From the NCBI GenBank assembly GCA_951799405.1, contig OX637332.1:19101001-19165000 (forward strand): 64,000 nt of DNA, given 5' to 3'. Position numbers and translations under genes: made by a program. The DNA is from Agapetus fuscipes. Lineage: Eukaryota > Arthropoda > Insecta > Trichoptera > Glossosomatidae. The notes under the pieces are model-generated. The model searched no databases. It saw nothing but the letters and a program-made list of their open reading frames with translations, and was not told the DNA's origin. This document shows, piece by piece, positions 12,601-22,139 of this stretch; the first letter of the stretch is position 1; every line of letters starts with the position of its first letter.

Positions 12601-15271
12601 GTACTTAACATTTTTTTTATAATGTCAATAGTTTTTGAGTAAATATGGAAAAACTGAAACTACTAAATGAATTAAATTTTAATTAAATCAAAGAACACAG
12701 TTTTTCCATATTTACTCAAAAACTATTGACATTTAAAAAAAAATGTTAAGTACGGAACCTTAACAATGTATAGTTCTGTAATTAAAAAGCAAAAAAAAAA
12801 TCCAAAATACAGCGCACATGAAAAAAAAGCTAAAAATGTAAAAAAAAACGTTTTTTTTAATATTTTTTGTGGTGGCAATTCTTAAGTTATATATTTTGTT
12901 CAAGCTTTATAATTAACATAAAAAATAAATAAATATGCTTGATTTTTTTCATTACTGTAACTATTTTGCTAAGACCATAAAGTGTAAGAAACAAAAATGG
13001 CAGATTTAGCCTTATAACACGCCTTAAATAGAGCTGATATAAACATGCCAACAGACTTATAAAAACTCTGCACATTAAAACATTTCTCAAGTTTTTAAGG
13101 TGGGTAATTATTTTTGATTACTGTAGAGAAATATTTATGTAGATTTATTAGTTCTATGCATGTACATAGTTTTGGTTCTGATAGTCATTTGTTAATGTTA
13201 TAAATTAAGTAGAACTGATGGTTGTCTCAAATTTTCAGAGGAATAGTTTGTACACTCACACATTATTTTCAAATCTACTCTTCTACGTAACTTTGATCTA
13301 AAATATACTAATGATGTGATTGAAAATCATTTTGCAGTATAAACTTCTCAACATTTTGAATAAACATTAGAATTATTTAATAAAAAGACAATGAAAGCTT
13401 GAAGGTTGTTTATTATAAAAGTAACATTTTCACATAACTTTTTCTGCGCATTTTTTTTTAAATCAAAAAACATTATTATTTGTGGACTTCTAAGACGAGC
13501 AATAACTAGCTGTTCAGTTAATAGATCATCAGTAAATCAAGGTTCAGATAATCAACGCTCTGTAACTATACTTGGATAGAAGAGTTTTTTTATATAAAAA
13601 AAAAAATCCTTGGGTGCGGTTTCATTGAACATGTAATTTTTTTTTATAAATAAACCTATTTGACCACCCATGCTGTAAAAATGGTTCACTTTGCCAATGT
13701 CACCCCTGTTACAGGGAAGGACGGCAAGAGTTGCAGAGTGTATGTCCATTTGAGATTTGGTTTTTATGTTGTAGGCTCACATGAGGCATGTGCAAGCGCG
13801 AACTTGTACATGTCTGGTTGTGAGAATGCATGTAATGTGAATCTCCAATGACAACATATAGCTGTTTAGCTGATTACCATAGTCAAGAACTATAGTTTTT
13901 GTCTGCGTATAGACTTACCCTACATCCCTACGTACGCCCCTACGTATTTGTCCAGTCCAGGTGAAAGAAAATACTCTAGTGTCAAAAGGGTTAGAAAATA
14001 TCACATGTAGGTACTGTTTTATATAATGCAATATGCTAAAAATAATAAAACATCTTGATTGCTTGGCACAGGGAATTCAATTTTCCATAATAATAAACTC
14101 CCTTGAAATGTCCTTGTAACCACCTTCTTAAAAATATCAATTTTGGCTCATGCATTTCTTTTGCTTTTAACATAAAACATTGATTTTAAAGTTCTAATGT
14201 CTATACTTCTTAGCGCTAAGATCATGAGCTTTATATGGCACAACTAAATTATTTTAGAGATCTGGAAAAAAATACTAGGAAGGTCTACAACTGGAGAAAT
14301 GAAAATATCAAGATTGAACCATTGGTATAAAATAATATTCAATAAAATCATGGATTTTTTTTTCAACACTTCAACAACATTCAACATTTATTTTGATAAC
14401 AAAAGCCTTCATGAGCATCCAATATCTTGTCGAGTGATGAAAAAAGTAGGACCACATGCACATTGTACAGAAGTCTTCTTAAATTTTCTGTATTTCTGTT
14501 GTTGTTTTTTTTTCTTTTCTTCTCAGCACTTTAAGTTGTAAATTGGGAAATTAACTGAAAAAGTATTGCGCAGTCCTATAGTTCATTGTCATGTATTACT
14601 TAAAACTATTTTTCTTTTAGTTTGTTTCCCTAATAGCATCTAAAATATAAACAAATAAAATTTTACTTTGTTGACACTAGAGAGTTGTTTTCCGGATTTT
14701 GTGGCCATGATTTATTGGAACTGACATTTCCCACTATCTGCGATGGGCTTCTTCAGCACGATGATGATATTTTTTAATTTTGATTTAATTATTACATCAT
14801 CTTCACAGTAAATCGTCACCACTATAAGGAAGCTAATTTCATTTCAAGCATTGTAGATAAGGATTTAATCTTCAAAAGCTCCAGTTTCGATAGACAATGG
14901 CAACAAATCCCGGAAAGCAACTCTCACGTGTCGGTAGTGTAAGCCTGAAACTCCTATTAAATAAAGATATTGCCAGTAATTACTTCACAATAAATTGTGT
15001 TCTGCTTTCTTGATAATCTATTACTAGCACAAAATAACCCTAGTACAAGAAATATGTATCACTGAGTAAGTAAGTAAATGTAAAGATGGGTCAATATTTT
15101 ACTAAATGGGTCATAATTTATGGATTATTTTTTTGATTTCCAGGTGATGGTGATATGGAGGACAGCGTTGTTCTGGCTGATGGTGAGTCTATGGATGCAG
15201 CGAACGCCAATCCCCAGGAAGCCAAAGTGGAGAGAAGCCATCTCATTGTGTGGCAGGTGGCACCCTCATAG
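3447..15271 (+). CDS. syd: JIP3/JIP4-type scaffold (sunday driver), C-terminal part
   Basis: This is the 3' end of a JNK-interacting scaffold that, in this family, links kinesin-1/dynein cargo transport to JNK signalling in the cytoplasm. Coding exons are 3447-3618, 4467-4717 and 5407-5595, then either 6891-6961 or 15144-15271. All junctions are GT-AG and phases agree. The encoded segment covers the C-terminal beta-propeller-like region: [72 protein letters not shown] and [10 protein letters not shown]. The N-terminal coiled coils lie to the left of the window. The long last intron (5596-15143) holds the proximal alternative exon, a DIRS-like retroelement, a foldback element and R220 copies. 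Family assignment is by conserved protein motifs and is strong; transcript use of each terminal exon is inferred. Confidence 0.93.
3816..4072 (+). repeat. R220 dispersed repeat, copy 2 (full length)
   Basis: Full copy in a syd intron. It starts CTTGACTTATAGGTTGG and ends in the TTATAGATTATAGATTA microsatellite. Confidence 0.85.
4209..4350 (-). repeat. R220 dispersed repeat, copy 3 (diverged)
   Basis: A minus-strand copy, truncated and diverged. The core GTAAGTTCACGCTTACACAT and CCCTGAAACAGGGGTGATA identify it. Confidence 0.65.
4467..4717 (+). CDS. syd: syd exon b
   Basis: The acceptor is ACTTTTCAG and the donor is CCAG/GTAAAG. It encodes the highly conserved [20 protein letters not shown] and [13 protein letters not shown] segments and ends with LP plus the first base of a glycine codon. 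Confidence 0.95.
5193..5370 (-). repeat. R220 dispersed repeat, copy 4
   Basis: Minus-strand copy ending at TACCAACCTATAAGTCAAG, the reverse complement of the conserved 5' end. It lies 36 bp before syd exon c. Confidence 0.8.
5407..5595 (+). CDS. syd: syd exon c
   Basis: The acceptor is TTGACAACAG and the donor is AATAG/GTAAGT. It encodes [30 protein letters not shown] and [10 protein letters not shown]. The last base is the first base of the next codon and is shared by both alternative terminal exons. Confidence 0.94.
5596..6890. other. syd: syd intron, no recognisable element
   Basis: AT-rich intron between exon c and the proximal terminal exon. Short open frames show no known protein similarity that I can see. 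Confidence 0.5.
6891..6961 (+). CDS. syd: syd alternative terminal exon, proximal
   Basis: A pyrimidine-rich acceptor (TTTTTGTTTCCATTAG) opens an exon that, joined to the trailing G of exon c, reads [11 protein letters not shown] then [12 protein letters not shown] and TGA. The seven residues SHLIVWQ are identical to those in the distal terminal exon at 15144-15271, and the splice phase fits exactly. The SH(L/I)IVWQ segment is the conserved C-terminal motif of JIP3/JIP4 proteins. I therefore infer a mutually alternative last exon and not a chance ORF. Confidence 0.8.
7991..8703. mobile_element. Probable TIR insertion splitting the gag-like region
   Basis: Imperfect 21 bp inverted repeats bound this block: ATTGAGGTATATATACTAGAG at the left and CTCTATAGTATATATCTCAAT at the right. 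The gag-like frame starting at 7925 runs into a stop within it. The block is AT-rich like neutral DNA and lacks retroelement coding. An insertion is inferred; no target duplication is certain. Confidence 0.4.
8924..9314 (+). repeat. Three tandem 130 bp units in the DIRS-like RT
   Basis: Units begin TTCTTATCAAAAATGTTCC at 8924, 9054 and 9184. They are nearly identical; the third differs by a few changes including one extra base. Each encodes the same RT N-terminal segment ([13 protein letters not shown]). Confidence 0.92.
9446..9755 (+). repeat. Tandem 155 bp duplication spanning the RT active site
   Basis: GGCCTTTCATCTGCCCCCAG starts at 9446 and again at 9601. The unit includes LPFGLSSAP and YLDD, so the catalytic motif is present twice. 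Confidence 0.92.
9876..10247 (+). repeat. Tandem 186 bp duplication before the RNase H region
   Basis: TTTCTTACCGGAAG starts at 9876 and 10062. The two units differ at only a few positions, so the duplication is young relative to the element. Confidence 0.92.
10256..10760 (+). pseudogene. DIRS-like RNase H domain, frameshifted
   Basis: The translation carries the RNase H hallmarks: LTTDAS, then [27 protein letters not shown], and [14 protein letters not shown]. The first acidic residue lies in a different frame from the rest, so the domain is broken near 10350-10450. It follows the RT and precedes the recombinase, the usual DIRS order. Confidence 0.8.
10861..11737 (+). pseudogene. DIRS-like tyrosine recombinase, defective
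   Basis: This recombinase would integrate the circular DNA product of a DIRS element. It begins around [19 protein letters not shown], continues through [16 protein letters not shown], and has the catalytic [12 protein letters not shown] and [11 protein letters not shown]. Against the open copy at 19652-20545 it has TGG changed to TAG after ASLN (11623-11625), lacks about 12 codons (DNILERGNWKKE), lacks a segment before LLESKEHN, and reads FRKCY where the other copy has FRKYY. Confidence 0.88.
11765..12134 (+). repeat. DIRS-like internal complementary region and right terminal repeat
   Basis: The block holds sequence complementary to the left end (CTCATAATATGGACTCCAGA), the GGGAGTTTTACCTACC motif, and then the inverted terminal repeat ending GGTAGGTAAAACTCCC. 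The same block recurs at 20578-20943. Confidence 0.82.
12323..13027. mobile_element. 705 bp foldback (hairpin) element
   Basis: Left arm 12323-12656 and right arm 12698-13027 are inverted copies of each other, leaving a loop of about 41 bp. The ends are TTAAGGCGTGTTATGAAGG and its diverged complement. It has no coding capacity; open frames inside are shadows. TTAA at both ends may be a target site or part of the arms. Superfamily unassigned. Confidence 0.85.
13028..13658. other. syd intron, no recognisable element
   Basis: AT-rich intron sequence between the foldback element and an R220 copy. No gene or repeat was recognised. Confidence 0.45.
13659..13858 (+). repeat. R220 dispersed repeat, copy 5
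   Basis: It lacks the extreme 5' end and begins at TGACCACCCATGCTGTAAAA. The tail microsatellite is absent. Confidence 0.8.
14676..14935. repeat. Inverted repeat resembling Penelope-type tails
   Basis: GAGAGTTGTTTTCCGGATTT near 14686 is matched by an inverted, diverged partner near 14885-14930. The motif CGATGGGCTTCTTCAGCAC recurs at 29040-29060. I associate this tail with Penelope-like retroelements, on resemblance only. Confidence 0.5.
15144..15271 (+). CDS. syd: syd alternative terminal exon, distal
   Basis: The acceptor TTTGATTTCCAG opens a 128 bp exon completing the shared G as [16 protein letters not shown], then [18 protein letters not shown] and TAG. ERSH(L/I)IVWQV is the usual JIP3/JIP4 ending, so this looks like the canonical terminus. 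It lies 9.5 kb from exon c. Confidence 0.92.
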
Positions 15272-16848
15272 GCTGCCGCTGATCTTACCAATACCTATTT
15301 ATTATTAGATTATCATTAATCCTGCTATTTGCGCATATTGTGATGTTTATTCCTGGTGAATAGAAAAAAAACATTGTACTCGTAGTATACAACAGTTTTC
15401 AGTTAGTTTAATTTTGTGTTACCTTTTCTGTGTCAAGCCTGAATGAGCTTTGAAATATCAATTGTCATCTGCAGCCAAGTTTAGCCAAAATCGCCTCGAG
15501 ATGTTGACCAAAATATTCCCTTCCTACTACCATTGTCTTCTTGAATCTTCACTGTAACATCATGATGATTGAGACTAGGTTTCCTTAACACAGACACACA
15601 TTTATTCATAAAAAAGTGTTTACATCAAGGCAGCGTTAATCGAAGCATACTATAGGAGGGATTGATACAAACATTTTTGTTGACAATGTTACCCGTCCTC
15701 TGCAATATAACTATGGAAAGTAAACATTGATTATAAATTAATGTGTTTTGATCAAAAACATCATACTTACATCATTATTCTATATGAGAATATTTTTTCT
15801 GCATACTTTTTACACATAAAGTAAATGAGACACAGGAAAGGTATTATTGTGCTTTATTTTTAAGTAGGTACCTAATTGTAATGGAGATTTTAATATGGCT
15901 TTGTGCATTTTAAGTCTATTTTTAAATTTTCACAATCACCAGTGCGGGTATCTACATTTTGCCAAGATATTTCTTGTTTTCTTGAAGGTGTGTAGCTATT
16001 TAGTTGAAAATCTGTCTTTGTTTTTTTGTGCTTATCTAGGTACATTAATACTTATCAATAACTGTAATCTTGAAAGTAAAGTTTACATATTTTTTGCTTA
16101 CTACCTATTCAAGAAGTACATACGAGTATTATAACCCAAAAAAAGTTTTAGTTTCAGGCTTATCAATGGGGAAAAAACAACTTTTAGTCAATACAATATT
16201 ATAATCTATGTATATTATAAAACTTTGAAATTTTCATTACTTTACAAACCTTTTTATACCATCTTAAAGTGAAGAGATATTTAATTCATATTTCTAAAAT
16301 ATTTTTAACCCTTCACTGGTAACTGATAATTTTCAGTACAAGTCAGTAATATTGATTTTTAATATTTTGCTCCTATATTCTTAACTTAAGACTCTGCCTG
16401 CCAAATTTGCTCCTGATTCTTGTTCGTGATTTTTGCTCAAAACGCAAAAATACCTTATTTGAAATAAAATTTAAAAATAGGCATCAACTTACGCACGGTA
16501 ATTTACAAAAAGCAACGATTTTAACACAACATATCAAACACTTGTAATGCAAAACAAAAAAACATATTTTTTACCAAGTACAGATAGTTTGTGTACAGAT
16601 ATTTTTCGGTTAATCTGGTACAAATAAGAATGAGATAACAATATGTTTGTCTCCCTCTTTAAAACACACTTCTAGTCTACAGGGCCGGTTCTGGATAACA
16701 ACAACAAAAGAGTTTTTATATTTTCTTATTAATTATTAAAATAATACCACTAATTTAAACTTTTAAAAAAGTAATCTAAGCAACGCCCTTAATGACTAAA
16801 GCATGAGTTCTCAATATTCTTTGGTTTTTTATTTATTACTTTTACTTT
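15272..16848. other. Region downstream of syd, no gene seen
   Basis: AT-rich sequence expected to start with the syd 3' UTR. I see no clear AATAAA close to the stop and no coding exon. Confidence 0.45.
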
Positions 16849-17022
16849 CTTGACTTATAGGTTGGTATGAGGCTGACCACCCATACTGTAAAAAATGGTT
16901 CAATTTGCCAATGTCACTCCTGTTTCAGAGAAGGTCAGCAAGAGTTGCAGGGCTTATGTTCGATTGAGATAAGGTTTTACATTGTAGGTTCATATGCCCC
17001 ATGTTTAAGCGCGAACTTTTGT
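16849..17022 (+). repeat. R220 dispersed repeat, copy 6, interrupted by a minisatellite
   Basis: It starts CTTGACTTATAGGTTGG and is normal as far as AAGCGCGAACTT. There the sequence switches into the 15 bp minisatellite, and the 3' third of the repeat is missing. Confidence 0.85.
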
Positions 17023-18170
17023 CGGTGGACATTTTGTAGGTGGACATTTTGTCGGGGGACATTTTGTCAGTTGACATTCTGTCGATAGATATTTTGTCGG
17101 GAGACATTGTATCGGTGGACATTCTGGCGGGGGACATTTTGTCGGTGGACATTTTGTCGCGTGGACATTTTGTCGCGTGGACATTTTGTCGGGTGGACAT
17201 TTTGTCGGGGGACATTTTGTCGGTTGACATTCTGTCGGTGGATATTTTGTCGGGAGACATTGTATCGGTGGACATTATGTCGGTGGACATTCTGTCGGGG
17301 GACATTTTGTCGGTGGACATTTTGTCGTGTGGACATTTTGTCGCGTGGACATTTTGTCGGGTGGACATTTTGTCGGTGGACATGTTGTCGGTGGACATTT
17401 TGTCGGGGGACATGTTGTCGGTGAACATTTTGTCATGTGAACATTTTGTTGGTGGACATTTTGTTGGTGGAAATATTCTCGGTGGACATTTTGTAGGTGG
17501 GCATTTTGTCCGTGGACATTGTATCGGTGGACATTATGTCGGTGGACATTCTGTCGGGGGACATTTTGTAGGTGGGCATTTTGTAGGTGGGCATTTTGTC
17601 CGTGGACATTGTATCGGTGGACATTATGTCGGTGGACATTCTGTCGGGGGACATTTTGTCGGTGGACATTTTGTCGCGTGGACATTTTGTCGTGTGGACA
17701 TTTTGTCGCGTGGACATTTTGTCGGGTGGACATTTTGTCGGTGGACATTTTGTCGCATGGACATTTTGTCGTGTGGACATTTTGTCGGGTGGACATTTTG
17801 TCGGTGGACATGTTGTCGGTGGACATTTTGTCACGTGGACATTTTGTTGGTGGACATTTTGTTGGTGGAAATATTCTCGGTGGACATTTTGTAGGTGGGC
17901 ATTTTGTCCGTGGACATTGTATCGGTGGACATTGTATCGGTGGACATTATGTCAGTGGACATTCTGTCGATGGACATTTTGTCGGTGGACATTTTGCCGC
18001 GTAGACATTTTGTCGCGTGGACATTTTGTCGCGTGGACATTTTGTCGGGTGGACATTTTGTCCGCGGACATTGTATCGATGGACATTATGTCGGTGGACA
18101 TTTTGTCGGTGGACATTCTGTCGGTGGACATTCTGTCGGTGGACATTCTGTCAATGGACATTTTGTGGTG
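17023..18170. repeat. 15 bp minisatellite, about 75 units
   Basis: Tandem units of the form GTGGACATTTTGTCG, with variants (TCGGG, TCGCG, TATCG, CTGTCG, one- or two-base length variants). Larger blocks repeat too: AAATATTCTC occurs at 17471 and 17869, 398 bp apart, in the same flanking order, and a 91 bp step links 17496 and 17587. Since the unit is a multiple of three and has no stop in any frame, long open frames exist on both strands (VDILS, WTFCR and GHFVG; DKMST, RQNVH and TKCPP). These are consequences of the repeat and not evidence of a protein. Confidence 0.95.
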
Positions 18171-18175
18171 ACACC

Positions 18176-19068
18176 GGTCTAACTTCAAAACTTTCGATAA
18201 TATTTTTTTTTGAAGAAAGAAGAAATATTTCATTCATTTTAGCTTATCTTCCTTAGTTCGACTCTGGTCGATGGAAAGAGTGGTTATTGTACACACAGAC
18301 ACTTTTTAGTGTCTATACGTGTTACTGCATGTGTATGTGTGAGAAAGCACCCAGCAAGCGACCTCTCCCGTCAACAACTGCCTCAACACTAAATTTGAAT
18401 TCGCGAGCCTTCATGGTTTTAAAGAATCGCTTTCCTTAATACAATTATTGTATGGAAATTTCGAAGCTGTTTTTTAATTTTATTTTGTTAAATTAACATG
18501 CATTATCACGAACAAAAAATGCGGTCAATTTTGAGTTTGATTAATAAACTTACCATTTATAAAAAAAAATGTATACTTTAATTCAACAAATTCAAGTTAT
18601 TCATTGAACCCAGATAGCATTATTTCGTAATATTTCATAAGTTTGTGTTCATTTTGACAGAGTTCAAAAAACTTTTATCATTTTTTGAAAGGGTCAATCT
18701 GTAAATTATATATTTATTTATTTTATTCTGACAGTAAAAGATTTTTTTAAAAGTAAACATAATGGACATTTAAAACCCAGAACACCGTTTTGGACGTATT
18801 CGCTCTATGGGGTCTTAATGTCAATTATGCTTTCCACTATATTTTTAGTTACATATTCAATGCAAATATTTTCACCAACTTTTTAACACTTCTATCTGTT
18901 TCTACCATAAAATTCAGTAATTATTATCAAAGAAAAATTGTACCCAAAAACTTATGTTACCATTTTCTATGTCAAAGTTTATTTTACTGAATATTTTACA
19001 TAATTCTTTATTATTTTAAAACCTGCATTAAATTGTCTATTCTATTTTGTTATTACTTTTATTCTTCT
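18176..19068. other. No recognisable gene
   Basis: AT-rich spacer between the minisatellite and the second DIRS-like element. Nothing supported. Confidence 0.45.
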
Positions 19069-19380
19069 ATTATGTGTTCTGAAGAGATGTCTGGAGTCCA
19101 TATTATGAGAGAAACAATCACTTTTCCCTTTTTATGTGGTTTTTTAGTCTATTCCTGGGTCTTTGATTAGCACTTTTTTACACTTTAGGCACTTTTCTAC
19201 TCTATGGTCGCTTTTCCCCCATTTCCTGTCTTCCCATTTCCTGTTCCCCTATATCTCGGTCGCCATTTGTCATAAAGCGTCATTTTCCCTTTGTGGTCAC
19301 ATGTCAGTTGATTCCTCTTTCGAAAATTTGAGGTAATTGGCATATTCCTGGGCAGAAACATTTTAAAAACAGTTACCAGT

Positions 19381-19634
19381 GTTATTTCACGATCTTGTGA
19401 ACAATTGAGTGCAAGTTTGAAACTAAAACAGGTGAAATTGTGGTGGTTAAAAGTGTGCATAGGCATTAGTTTTTTTTGTTGGTTATACCACGCCGCCATT
19501 TTTACGAAACAAGATTTTTCGTTATTTCACCATCTTGTGAACAATTGAGTGCAAGTTTGAAACTAAAACAGGTGAAATTGTGGTGGTTAAAAGTGTGCAT
19601 ATGCATTAGTTTTTTTTGTTGGTTATACCACGCC
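19381..19634 (+). repeat. 140 bp tandem duplication in the DIRS derivative
   Basis: GTTATTTCAC begins at 19381 and 19521, followed by nearly identical sequence. The second copy is cut off at the deletion junction. Confidence 0.88.
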
Positions 19635-19651
19635 TGCCAGCACGCTGTGCC

Positions 19652-20545
19652 AAACCTGCTTGGCAAAGATGGTGCCGCTGGATACTGGCGAATAATACCC
19701 ATCCCAACACACCATCCCCTAATCAATTGGCAAGGTATCTAGCACAACTGTTCATTAACGAAAAACTGTCATACAGGACGATACTGGTACACAAGTCAGC
19801 CATCGTAACCTTCTGCAACCCTATGACGGAAAAGAATCTTAGCTCAGATTTCCTAGTGAAACATACATTAAAAGCCATAGCAATGGCAAAGATCAATCCT
19901 CCTAAATCTCCTGTGTGGAATCCGCAAATAGTGAAAGACTGGCTAGTCAGGAACACTCCTCGATCAGATTCTCTCTATGAAGTTTCGTGTAGAACGGCAA
20001 TCTTACTTCTGTTATCTTCAGGAAGAAGAGTACACGATCTGACCCTGCTAAATATCACAGAAGGAAACATTCTAGACGAAGGCACATCAATTGTGTTAAT
20101 TCCATTCTTTGGATCAAAAACAGATACCCTCAAGCACCGACAATCTAGTTGGAGACTTCTGGAATCCAAGGAACACAACGTTAACCCAGTCTTCTGGATA
20201 AGAAAGCTGATTGAACTATCACGCGAAAGGAGATCAGGACAAAATCTGTATAACCTGTTCATCAGCACCCGAGGACAAGTGAAGGCAGCTACAAGAACAA
20301 TCATAGGAGGATGGGTAAAGAACACGCTAAAATCAGCAGGAGTAGAGGCCACTCCCGGCAGCACACGATCAGCGGTCGCATCACTTAATTGGCTGGAGAA
20401 CTACCCAATAGATAACATACTGGAAAGAGGCAACTGGAAAAAGGAAAACACTTTCAGAAAATACTATCAGAAAGAAATGTTGAAACATACAGCTCCAGAA
20501 GATCCCTCCCTGGCGAGTCTATTTCAACCAGTTAATATCAAATAA
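19652..20545 (+). CDS. DIRS-like tyrosine recombinase, open frame
   Basis: An uninterrupted frame (open from 19616, stop TAA at 20543-20545) encodes the C-terminal bulk of a DIRS tyrosine recombinase. Visible motifs are [28 protein letters not shown] with the first catalytic arginine at about residue 136 of the open frame, [15 protein letters not shown] with the second arginine, and ENTFRKYYQKEM with the likely tyrosine nucleophile. The N terminus is replaced by about a dozen unrelated codons created by the deletion, so the first helix of the core-binding domain is missing. Whether any protein is made is unknown. Confidence 0.85.
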   Translation, partial: KPAWQRWCRWILANNTHPNTPSPNQLARYLAQLFINEKLSYRTILVHKSAIVTFCNPMTEKNLSSDFLVKHTLKAIAMAKINPPKSPVWNPQIVKDWLVRNTPRSDSLYEVSCRTAILLLLSSGRRVHDLTLLNITEGNILDEGTSIVLIPFFGSKTDTLKHRQSSWRLLESKEHNVNPVFWIRKLIELSRERRSGQNLYNLFISTRGQVKAATRTIIGGWVKNTLKSAGVEATPGSTRSAVASLNWLENYPIDNILERGNWKKENTFRKYYQKEMLKHTAPEDPSLASLFQPVNIK

Positions 20546-21057
20546 AGACGTCCCCGGTCACCAGGAGATAATAGACAGATCTCTCATAATATGGACTCCA
20601 GACATCTCTCAGAACACATAATGGGGGAGTTTTACCTACCATTAAAACTCTTATTATGTTTCTATAGATGTCTGGAGTCCAGGTAACCCCTACCTGGTGT
20701 ATTATGAGCTTTATGACAAATGGCGACCGAGATATAGGGGAACAGGAAATGGGAAGACAGGAAATGGGGAAAAAGCGACCATAGAGTAGAAAAGTGCCTA
20801 AAGTGTAAAAAAGTGCTAATCAAAGACCCAGGAATAGACTAAAAAACCACATAAAAAGGGAAAAGTGATTGTTTCTCTCATAATATGGACTCCAGACATC
20901 TATAGAAACATAATAAGAGTTTTAATGGTAGGTAAAACTCCCCTATTATATTTATTAAGGATAACATTACAAATATATGATGTATCATGTGAAAGGTGCA
21001 TTGGACATTTATAATTTATTTTCTTGTTGTCACTTCAAAGCCACCATTCCAAATAAC

Positions 21058-21237
21058 GCAAACGCAACTAAGCTACACATATAGTGTAACTTCTTGCCGC
21101 GTTATCCCCGAAGGGGTCTTATGTGGCGAGTTGAACCTATTTATTTTTACAGGTAAGGGGGCCGGCCTTACGCCAACCACTTCAGTGAAGTGGGGGGTTT
21201 TCCAGCTCCCGAGGGGGCTGGTACTCATTTCTTGTGA
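21058..21237 (-). repeat. SINE body fragment without tRNA head
   Basis: A minus-strand copy of the SINE body (CGCAACTAAGCTACACATAT through GAGCTGGTACTCATTTCTTG). The head and the TTTACTCAGCC part are missing. Confidence 0.85.
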
Positions 21238-21535
21238 GTTCATTAGACAAATTAGTCAATCTAGAGTGTTTGCTTATATTGAACTTGATTGATTACTTGC
21301 TAACATTTTGTCTATTAAAGTGGTTATTCATTATGTTAATTTATTTATACAATCCTGTCCACTCATAAGATGTAACTTGTCCATCGAAAATGCATTTTGT
21401 TGACATTGATGGAAACAATACATTTAAGAATTGTTTAAAAAATTTACTACTATATCGCCAAAATGGTTTATTATCTCATTATATACTAATTTTTTTTAAA
21501 CAGGGATTTCTGTAAGTTTCGCAGGGAGCAGCTTT

Positions 21536-21824
21536 GGGGCCGTCCATAAATTACGTCATCGATTTTGGTCGATTTTTGACCCCCCCCCCCCCCCTTACAA
21601 TCATCCTATAGTCATTATTTAATGACCCCCCCCCCCTCTTGCTGTAATAATGGATGAGCTTAATAATTAATAATGTTATATTACTTACATGATATTTTGT
21701 ATATTTTGTAGAAATTGGTATTTACAAGAACGACGTCACTTTTGGTACTTGTACATCATTTGCCATCATCCGCAGACCAGACTCCCCCCCCTTAATGCGA
21801 ATGACGTAATATATGGACAGCCCC
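21536..21824. mobile_element. Palindromic-ended MITE, tandem copy A
   Basis: Ends are GGGGCCGTCCATAAATTACG and TGACGTAATATATGGACAGCCCC in inverted orientation. It has internal poly-C runs and no coding capacity. It is separated from copy B by TTT, and TTT also flanks the outer ends. Confidence 0.85.
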
Positions 21825-21827
21825 TTT

Positions 21828-22115
21828 GGGGCCGTCCATAAATTACGTCATCGATTTTGGCCGATTTTCGACCCCCCCCCCCCTACAATCATCCTATAGT
21901 CATTATCTAATGACCCCCCTCCCCCCCTCTTGCTGTAATAATGGATGAGCTTAATAATTAATAATGTTATATTACTTGCATACTATTTTGGATATTGTGT
22001 AAAAATTGGTATTTACAAGAACGACGTCACTTCTGGGACTCGTACATCATTTACCATCATCCGCAGACCAGACCCCCCCCCCTAAATGCGAATGACGTAA
22101 TATATGGACAGCCCC
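21828..22115. mobile_element. Palindromic-ended MITE, tandem copy B
   Basis: About 90 percent identical by eye to copy A and in the same orientation. Flanked by TTT on both sides, consistent with a 3 bp target duplication shared between the neighbours. Confidence 0.85.
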
Positions 22116-22139
22116 TTTCCACTTCTTGTAAAGGATGAG

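Larger units (their letters stand above)
19069..20943 (+). mobile_element. DIRS-like element, internal deletion derivative
   Basis: The left end ATTATGTGTTCTGAAGAGAT and right end GGTAGGTAAAACTCCC match the 7442-12134 copy. The gag, RT and RNase H regions are gone: the sequence jumps from the left non-coding part (about 19634) to the recombinase (from 19652). A 140 bp tandem duplication lies at 19381-19634. The internal complementary region is intact. Confidence 0.88.

Noticed and set aside
12887..13090. 67-codon minus-strand frame
   Set aside because: It lies in one arm of the foldback element and is AT-rich with no similarity.
16925..18256. Long open frames on both strands reading MSTDKMS, WTFCR, VDILS or GHFVG repeats
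   Set aside because: They follow from a stop-free 15 bp tandem repeat; open length is equal on both strands and in all frames, and there is no conserved domain.
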